A DNA stretch of 5,703 bases from Ardenticatenia bacterium (GTDB taxonomy: Bacteria > Chloroflexota > Anaerolineae > Aggregatilineales > Ch27): assembly GCA_026983935.1 (NCBI GenBank), contig JALSTC010000027.1:1-5703 (forward strand). Reading direction: 5' to 3'. The first letter of the stretch is position 1. Each line of letters begins with the position of its first letter. A program made the translations under genes and the position numbers. The notes below the pieces were generated by a model. That model was not told where the DNA came from. It did no database searches and was given only the letters and a program-made list of their open reading frames with translations. Shown one piece after another: positions 1 through 4,313 of this stretch.

Positions 1-20
1 AAGCTGCCACTTTTTCGCGG

Positions 21-26
21 TATAAT
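21..26 (+). promoter_or_regulatory. -10 box (TATAAT) of the HD-domain gene
   Basis: A perfect TATAAT lies 26 bases before the preferred GTG start. Its -35 partner would fall at or beyond the left edge and cannot be judged. A transcript from this box would start near position 33 and have a leader of about 20 bases. The box overlaps the TTG codon at 26, which argues against that codon being the translation start. Confidence 0.6.
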
Positions 27-40
27 TGCTCCTTGTTCTG

Positions 41-46
41 AGGGAG
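41..46 (+). promoter_or_regulatory. Shine-Dalgarno site deciding the HD gene start
   Basis: AGGGAG lies 6 bases before GTG 53, which is good spacing and supports GTG over the upstream TTG. The site is part of a short dyad, AGGGA-GT-TCCCT at 41-52. Its 2-base centre is too tight for a full hairpin, so I attach no function to the symmetry. Confidence 0.6.
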
Positions 47-52
47 TTCCCT

Positions 53-1045
53 GTGCGTTATGAAAGCCGCCTTTACGGCCCTGTTGAGATAGAAGAACCG
101 GTGCTGCTGGATGTCATGTCCAGCGCCGCCATGCAGCGCCTGCGCGGTGTCTTGCAGCATGGCATCAGCGCATTGATCGGGATCACCGTACCCGTCAGTC
201 GCTTTGAGCATTCGGTCGGCGTGATGCTGCTGGTGCGGCGGCTGGGGGGATCGGTGGAGGAGCAGATCGCCGCCTTGCTGCATGACGTGAGCCATACGGC
301 CTTCAGCCATGTCATTGATTACGTCTTTGGCGGGCATGACAGCCAGAGCTACCATGATGAGATCAAAGCCGATTATGTCGCCGCTACTGATCTGCCGAAC
401 GTGTTGACGGCGCATGGTTACGACTGGCGCGATTTTCTGGAGGAAGACAGTTTCCCGCTGCTGGAGCAGCCCGCGCCTGCATTGTGTGCGGATCGGCTCG
501 ATTATTTCCTGCGGGACAGCCATGATCTGGGCCTGGCGACGCTTGAGCAGTGCCGGAACGCAGTTGAACACCTGACCGTGTACAAGGGGCGCATTGTGGT
601 TGACGATCTGGCTGTGGCCCGCTGGATGGCCGAGACTTATATCGCCGCCGATGATGGTAGCTGGGCCGACTTCCGCGAGGTCGGGCTGTATGAATTGACG
701 GCTCGGGCGATCAAGACGGCACTGGATCGTGGCATCATCACCGAGGCCGATCTCTGGCGCACCGACGCTGTCGTCTGGCAGCAGATGCTGGCCAGCGATG
801 ATCCGGCGCTGCAGGCCCAACTTGCCCTGATTTCACCGGAGACACGCTTCGTCCGCGATGAGGAATCCCCGGCCTTCCGTATCAGCACCAAAATCCGTAC
901 GATTGATCCGGATGTGCTGCTCAACGGGACAGCGCAGCCGCTTTCCGCCCTCGACCCGGCATTTGCCCGCTATCGTGATGAGTACGTGCGTCGCAAATCC
1001 GGGAAGTGGCCCTACCGCGTTATTGCTCCTTCGTCTGGCCGCTGA
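53..1045 (+). CDS. HD-domain metal-dependent phosphohydrolase (SAMHD1/dGTPase-like superfamily)
   Basis: This is a predicted cytosolic metal-dependent phosphohydrolase of 330 residues. Numbered from the GTG at 53, it shows RFEHS with H53, the paired HD signature LLHD (H77-D78), accompanying H81 and H86 in SHTAFSH, and a later Asp (D147) in CADRLDYF. These are the four metal ligands of the HD fold, spaced as in SAMHD1-like proteins. The RLDYFLRDSHDLG stretch also resembles the SAMHD1 segment after its last metal ligand. The C-terminal part with IDPDVLL is typical of uncharacterised bacterial members. I chose GTG 53 because AGGGAG at 41-46 sits 6 bases upstream; an in-frame TTG at 26 would add 9 residues but overlaps the -10 box. 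Relatives hydrolyse dNTPs or other nucleotides, but the substrate here cannot be read from sequence. No SAM or regulatory domain is present. The 3' end overlaps the convergent peptidase gene by 26 bases. Confidence 0.88.
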   Translation: MRYESRLYGPVEIEEPVLLDVMSSAAMQRLRGVLQHGISALIGITVPVSRFEHSVGVMLLVRRLGGSVEEQIAALLHDVSHTAFSHVIDYVFGGHDSQSYHDEIKADYVAATDLPNVLTAHGYDWRDFLEEDSFPLLEQPAPALCADRLDYFLRDSHDLGLATLEQCRNAVEHLTVYKGRIVVDDLAVARWMAETYIAADDGSWADFREVGLYELTARAIKTALDRGIITEADLWRTDAVVWQQMLASDDPALQAQLALISPETRFVRDEESPAFRISTKIRTIDPDVLLNGTAQPLSALDPAFARYRDEYVRRKSGKWPYRVIAPSSGR

Positions 1046-2012
1046 TTGATGCCCCGACCGGCAGCCCGGCAAGCGGCGTGGCAGTTTGCACCGCCCGCCG
1101 GATGGCCTGCGCGGTGGCTTCCGCCGCAAAGGCCCCGATCACGCTCACATCGGCGGGGCCGTGCGTGCCGCTCGCCAGCGCAAAGATCGTGTCGCCGTCA
1201 TACATCGTGTGCGCGGGGCAGACGGCGCGGGCCAGGCCATCCTGAGCCATCTGCGCCACTTTGTTGGCCTGCATTTTGGTCAGGCGGGCATTGGTGGCCA
1301 CAACACCGACGATGGTATTGCTGCCAGCCGTCGGGGATGGAGGCGGCGTGGCGGCCATCTGCCGCATGAGGTTTATCGCGCCGACAAAGCGATCGCCCTC
1401 CGGCGGCTGGCGCATCCCCGCCAGAATCGCGCCCTGTGCATCAACAATATCGCCCAGCGCATTGACGACCATCAGCGCCGCGACTTTCAGGCCATTTCCC
1501 AGATCGATCAGGGCGCTGCCGACGCCGGATTTACAGGCAAAGGCCGCCCCCATGTACATGCCGACACGTGCCCCGGTTCCTGCGCCAACGCAGCCTTCGG
1601 CTGCTGGCGCGTCGGATGCTGCCTGGCAGGCGGCATGGCCCATCGCCGCATCGGGCCGGATGGCCGGGTTGCCGATATCGAGATCGAAGATTACCGCAGC
1701 GGGGACGATCGGCACAACGCCCGTGCTGACCTGGAAGCCGATTCCCGCCGCTTCCAGATAGCGCATCACACCGCCCGCCGCGTCAAGGCCGTAGGCGCTG
1801 CCGCCGGTCAGCAGCACGGCGTGAACGTGCTCGACCAGATGCAGGGGGCGCAGCAGGTCGGTTTCCCGCGTACCGGGCGCGCCGCCCCGCTGATCCACGC
1901 CGCCGACCGTGCCCGGCGGGCACAGCACGACGGTGCAGCCGGTCGGGCCGTCGAGGTTCTGGGCATGGCCGACGCGGAAGCCTTCGAGGGCCGTCAGGGT
2001 TTGATTGTTCAT
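1020..2012 (-). CDS. P1 family peptidase (DmpA/BapA/NylC-like, MEROPS S58), self-processing N-terminal nucleophile hydrolase
   Basis: This 330-residue protein matches the P1/S58 family along its length: PTGCTVVL (24-31), GGVDQRGGAPGTRETDLLRP (37-56), LLTGGSAYGLDAAGGVMRYLE (67-87), KSGVGSA (161-167), VVNALGD (182-188), VGVVATNARLTK (235-246) and DGDTIFALASG (272-282). Members cut themselves before a Ser or Thr, which becomes the nucleophile. Here the likely site is N232-T233, giving chains of about 232 and 98 residues. N184, T233, D272 and D274 match the order and nearly the spacing of the NylC catalytic set as I recall it. M152 sits where I recall a Lys in many relatives (TVGK). Known members act as D-aminopeptidase/esterase, beta-aminopeptidase or nylon-oligomer hydrolase; the substrate here is unknown. 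There is no obvious signal peptide. The start is backed by AAAGGA 6 bases upstream. The gene is divergent from coaX and convergent with the HD gene. Confidence 0.9.
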   Translation of the reverse strand: MNNQTLTALEGFRVGHAQNLDGPTGCTVVLCPPGTVGGVDQRGGAPGTRETDLLRPLHLVEHVHAVLLTGGSAYGLDAAGGVMRYLEAAGIGFQVSTGVVPIVPAAVIFDLDIGNPAIRPDAAMGHAACQAASDAPAAEGCVGAGTGARVGMYMGAAFACKSGVGSALIDLGNGLKVAALMVVNALGDIVDAQGAILAGMRQPPEGDRFVGAINLMRQMAATPPPSPTAGSNTIVGVVATNARLTKMQANKVAQMAQDGLARAVCPAHTMYDGDTIFALASGTHGPADVSVIGAFAAEATAQAIRRAVQTATPLAGLPVGASISGQTKEQ

Positions 2013-2018
2013 GGTCTA

Positions 2019-2024
2019 TCCTTT
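2019..2024 (-). promoter_or_regulatory. Shine-Dalgarno site of the P1 peptidase gene
   Basis: On the minus strand AAAGGA lies 6 bases before the ATG at 2012. This is near-ideal spacing and fixes the start. Confidence 0.65.
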
Positions 2025-2034
2025 GTAGTATGGC

Positions 2035-2061
2035 CGCCAGAAGAGACATTTTATTCTGGCG
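2035..2061. promoter_or_regulatory. Perfect 8-11-8 inverted repeat between divergent genes (candidate operator)
   Basis: CGCCAGAA (2035-2042) and TTCTGGCG (2054-2061) are exact reverse complements separated by 11 bases. Half-site centres are 19 bases apart, close to two helical turns, which suits a dimeric regulator. The dyad covers the position expected for the coaX -35 element and encloses a possible minus-strand -10 box (TAAAAT, 2048-2053). A bound protein could therefore affect both genes. No regulator gene is visible in the window. A hairpin in RNA is possible, but neither side is followed by a T tract, so a terminator is unlikely. Confidence 0.5.
2048..2053 (-). promoter_or_regulatory. 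Possible -10 box (TAAAAT) of the P1 peptidase gene
   Basis: On the minus strand TAAAAT matches the consensus at five of six positions and would start transcription near 2041, giving a leader of about 28 bases. No convincing -35 hexamer stands 16-18 bases upstream. The call rests mainly on position and on the lack of a better candidate. Confidence 0.25.
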
Positions 2062-2069
2062 AGAGCCTG

Positions 2070-2075
2070 TATAAT
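2070..2075 (+). promoter_or_regulatory. -10 box (TATAAT) of coaX
   Basis: A perfect TATAAT sits 42 bases before the coaX start, giving a predicted transcription start near 2082 and a leader of about 36 bases. The -35 region (about 2047-2052, CATTTT) is poor. The promoter may be weak, may depend on an activator, or may be controlled by the dyad that covers this position. Confidence 0.55.
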
Positions 2076-2108
2076 CTACGACGATGGTAGAAGTGGTTAA
2101 CTTTCGAG

Positions 2109-2113
2109 AAGGA
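2109..2113 (+). promoter_or_regulatory. Shine-Dalgarno site of coaX, ambiguous between two Met codons
   Basis: AAGGA is 4 bases from ATG 2118 and 10 bases from ATG 2124. Neither spacing is ideal, so the start could be either codon. The difference is only two residues. Confidence 0.6.
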
Positions 2114-2117
2114 TGAC

Positions 2118-2885
2118 ATGCAAATGCTGCTGGCGATTGACATCGGCAATACCAATATCGTTTTTGGCGTGCATGACGGCACACGCTGGATACATCACTG
2201 GCGTGTGCAGACCGTTCGCGAGCGGATGCCGGATGAACATGCGGTGTTTTTTCAGGGCTTCCTGCATGAGGCCGGGCTTGATCTGCACGCCTTCGAACGC
2301 ACGGTGTTGAGCAGCGTCGTGCCCCAGCTTACCCAGGGTATCGCCGAGATGGTCGCCCAGCGCACCGGACATCCACCGTTGATCATCCGGGGCACTGGCA
2401 TTGATCTGGGCATTGAGATTCGCACGGAGCATCCGGACAAGATAGGCAGCGATCTGCTGGCCGATGCAGTGGCCGCCTATGACCGCTTTCGCAGCAACTG
2501 CATCGTGGTGGATTTTGGCACGGCCACGACGTTCACGGCGGTGACCGACCCCGGCGCGCTGCTTGGAGTCGCTATTGCGGCGGGGTTGAACGTCACTGCC
2601 GATGCGCTGGTCAGCCGGACTGCGCAGCTTCCCCATATTGAACTGATTCCCCCTCCTTCCATCATCGGGCGCAATACGGTGCAGGCCATGCAGGCCGGGC
2701 TGGTGCTGGGATACGTCTGTATGGTGGAAGGGATCGTTGATCGCATGCGGCGCGAGATGGATGGTGCCCAGGTTATCGCCACAGGCGGTCTGTCGCGAGT
2801 GATCGGGCCGTTGACCGACCGCTTTGATGCGATTGATCCCTGGCTGACGCTGGATGGGCTGCGGCTGATTGCGGCACGCAACTAA
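2118..2885 (+). CDS. coaX: Type III pantothenate kinase CoaX
   Basis: CoaX phosphorylates pantothenate with ATP to 4'-phosphopantothenate, the first committed step of CoA synthesis, in the cytosol. The protein has 255 residues, the usual family length. It belongs to the ASKHA fold: the phosphate-binding DIGNTN is at residues 8-13, the pantothenate/catalytic segment KIGSDLLADAVAAY at 108-121 (catalytic Asp probably D112), the second phosphate motif VVDFGTATTF at 130-139, and the C-terminal ATGGL at 221-225. The family needs a monovalent cation, and D132 is in the position I associate with its binding. The canonical GxDR reads GSDL here, and the usual APG after the GxAI segment reads AAG. ATG 2118 lies 4 bases after AAGGA; a second ATG at 2124 lies 10 bases after it and gives the common MLLAIDIGNTN beginning. 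The stop shares bases with the coaBC stop. Confidence 0.93.
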   Translation: MQMLLAIDIGNTNIVFGVHDGTRWIHHWRVQTVRERMPDEHAVFFQGFLHEAGLDLHAFERTVLSSVVPQLTQGIAEMVAQRTGHPPLIIRGTGIDLGIEIRTEHPDKIGSDLLADAVAAYDRFRSNCIVVDFGTATTFTAVTDPGALLGVAIAAGLNVTADALVSRTAQLPHIELIPPPSIIGRNTVQAMQAGLVLGYVCMVEGIVDRMRREMDGAQVIATGGLSRVIGPLTDRFDAIDPWLTLDGLRLIAARN

Positions 2886-4150
2886 ATGCCGGATGTGTCC
2901 AACTGCGCCAGGATGTCCGCAACGCGATGAATGATGGCTTCGCTGATGCGGGCCTTGCTGGCCGGGCCGATCTGCTGCTGCCCGCCTTGCGTATCCACGA
3001 TGACCACGCGGTTGCTGTCCACGGCGAATCCGGCATCCGGGGCGGTGATATCATTGGCAACAATCAGGTCAAGTCCTTTGGCTTCCAGTTTGGCGAGCGC
3101 GTTTTCCAGCAGGGCTTCACTTTCTGCCGCAAAGCCAACGGTCACCCGCGGCCAGCCGCTGCGTTCGCGCAGCGCTTTGACCGCCATGAGAATATCCGGG
3201 TTGCGGGCCAGAGTCAGCGTAAGCTGTTCGTTCTCTGCTTTCTTGATCTTCTGCGCGGCGATCTGTGCCGGGCGGAAATCGGCTACTGCCGCTGCCATGA
3301 TCAGTACATCTGCCCTTTCCAGATGAGACTCAACGGCTTCCAGCATCTCCTGCGCCGTGTGCACCGGGACGTATGCCGCGCCGACCGGAATCGGCAGCGC
3401 CTCGGCAGTGCTGATCAACGTCACGGCGGCACCGGCATCTATGGCTGCCTGGGCCAGGGCATGACCCTGTTTGCCGGTCGAGCGGTTGGTCAGGATGCGC
3501 ACCGGATCGAGCGGTTCTTTCGTCCCGCCCGCCGTGACGACGACCCGACGTCCGGCCAGTATGCCGCCGCGCCCCAGTATCTGCCGGATCGTCCCGATCA
3601 GGGTCGGAGTCTCCGGCAGGCGGCCTTTGCCGCTCAGCCCGGAGGCAAAGCGCCCGGTCTCCGGTTCGATGATGAAAACACCGCGTTTGCGCAGGGTGGC
3701 AATGTTCGCCTGTGTGGCCGGATGGCCGTACATTGCGCCGTCCATTGCCGGGGCGGCAGCCACAGGGCAGTGGGCGGCCAGCGCGGTTACGGACAGCAGA
3801 TCGTCGGCCAGACCGGCGGCTATTTTTGCCAGCGTGTTGGCTGTTGCCGGTGCAATGAGCAGCAGATCGGCTTCCTCTCCCAGCCCGACATGGGCGATGT
3901 GTGTGGGCAGGGCGTCCCGGCTCTCCGTCCGCCATAGATCGGTGTAGGTCGGGCGTCCGGTGACGGCCTGGAAAGTCAGCGGCGCGATGAACTGCTGCGC
4001 CGATTCAGTCATGATCACGTCTACCGCTGCCCCGGCTTGAGTGAGTTTGCTGGCAAGATCAACCGCTTTATACACGGCAATACTGCCCGTCACCCCCAGG
4101 ATGATGTGTTTGCCTTCCAGAAGCGTGATTCGTTCCTGTGCCATAGGCAT
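2882..4150 (-). CDS. coaBC: Bifunctional phosphopantothenoylcysteine decarboxylase / phosphopantothenate-cysteine ligase CoaBC
   Basis: CoaBC catalyses the second and third steps of CoA synthesis: cysteine is ligated to 4'-phosphopantothenate (CoaB), then the product is decarboxylated to 4'-phosphopantetheine (CoaC, FMN). The 422-residue length fits the fused enzyme. CoaC occupies about residues 12-195: GVTGSIAVYKA (19-29), the catalytic-type His H87, IAPATANTLAKIAAGLADDL (99-118), PAMDGAMYGHPATQ (134-147), and the clamp GRFASGLSGKGR (166-177). CoaB follows: VTAGGTKEPLDPVRILTNRS (205-224), AAAVADFRP (286-294) with KIKK (301-304), NPDIL (317-321), GFAAES (339-344) and VANDI (364-368). Two CoaC positions are odd: the usual PxMN Asn is Asp (D137), and the clamp's usual Cys is Ser (S170). 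AAGGG is 3 bases from ATG 4150 and 9 from ATG 4144, so the start may be residue 3. The gene has its own predicted promoter and lies downstream of the aspS terminator. Confidence 0.93.
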   Translation of the reverse strand: MPMAQERITLLEGKHIILGVTGSIAVYKAVDLASKLTQAGAAVDVIMTESAQQFIAPLTFQAVTGRPTYTDLWRTESRDALPTHIAHVGLGEEADLLLIAPATANTLAKIAAGLADDLLSVTALAAHCPVAAAPAMDGAMYGHPATQANIATLRKRGVFIIEPETGRFASGLSGKGRLPETPTLIGTIRQILGRGGILAGRRVVVTAGGTKEPLDPVRILTNRSTGKQGHALAQAAIDAGAAVTLISTAEALPIPVGAAYVPVHTAQEMLEAVESHLERADVLIMAAAVADFRPAQIAAQKIKKAENEQLTLTLARNPDILMAVKALRERSGWPRVTVGFAAESEALLENALAKLEAKGLDLIVANDITAPDAGFAVDSNRVVIVDTQGGQQQIGPASKARISEAIIHRVADILAQLDTSGI

Positions 4151-4153
4151 TTT

Positions 4154-4158
4154 CCCTT
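4154..4158 (-). promoter_or_regulatory. Shine-Dalgarno site of coaBC favouring the second Met codon
   Basis: On the minus strand AAGGG is 3 bases before ATG 4150 and 9 before ATG 4144. The spacing favours 4144, which would shorten the protein by two residues. The two Met codons are 6 bases apart, as in coaX. Confidence 0.5.
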
Positions 4159-4196
4159 AAGCATGTGTGCCGGTGAACCCGCGTTTTCCTGAATCC

Positions 4197-4225
4197 ATCA
4201 TATAACGGCAGCGCGTACTCGCCAA
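4197..4225 (-). promoter_or_regulatory. Predicted sigma-70-type promoter of coaBC
   Basis: On the minus strand TTGGCG (4220-4225, four of six consensus matches) and TATGAT (4197-4202, five of six) are separated by exactly 17 bases. Transcription would begin near 4190, giving a leader of about 40 bases. The promoter lies just downstream of the aspS terminator hairpin, so the two elements together separate aspS and coaBC into distinct transcription units. Confidence 0.6.
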
Positions 4226-4231
4226 GACCGC

Positions 4232-4269
4232 AATAAATCAACAGAGCGTGCGGCTGTTCACACGCTCTG
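4232..4269 (-). terminator. Rho-independent terminator downstream of aspS
   Basis: CAGAGCGTG (4242-4250) and CACGCTCTG (4261-4269) form a perfect 9-pair stem with a 10-base loop. On the minus strand the stem is followed by TTGATTTATT (4241 down to 4232), a T-rich but interrupted tract. It begins 45 bases past the aspS stop. On the plus strand the following sequence is not T-rich, so it should act only for leftward transcription. Confidence 0.7.
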
Positions 4270-4313
4270 AATCTTTCGGAAACGATGATGACTGTTCGGC
4301 TGTCTGTTTGTGC

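Noticed and set aside
26..52. TTG at 26 as the start of the HD-domain gene
   Set aside because: It overlaps a perfect -10 box and has no Shine-Dalgarno site, while GTG 53 has AGGGAG 6 bases upstream.
1086..2090. A 334-codon open frame on + antisense to nearly all of the P1 peptidase
   Set aside because: The translation is rich in Arg, Gly, Ala and His and resembles no family I know, while the opposite strand is a full family match. GC-rich codon use commonly leaves such open antisense frames.
2869..2881. Small hairpin TTGCG-GCA-CGCAA at the coaX/coaBC junction as a shared terminator
   Set aside because: The stem is only five pairs and neither strand has a T tract after it, so it is likely chance within codons.
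2927..3937. A 336-codon open frame on + antisense to coaBC
   Set aside because: It has the same low-information composition and no motif, and lies wholly inside the well-supported coaBC.
4251..4306. Repeated CTGTTC / CGGCTGT words beside the aspS terminator
   Set aside because: The copies are six to nine bases long, irregularly spaced and partly inside the hairpin loop; this is not enough to call a repeat or a binding site.
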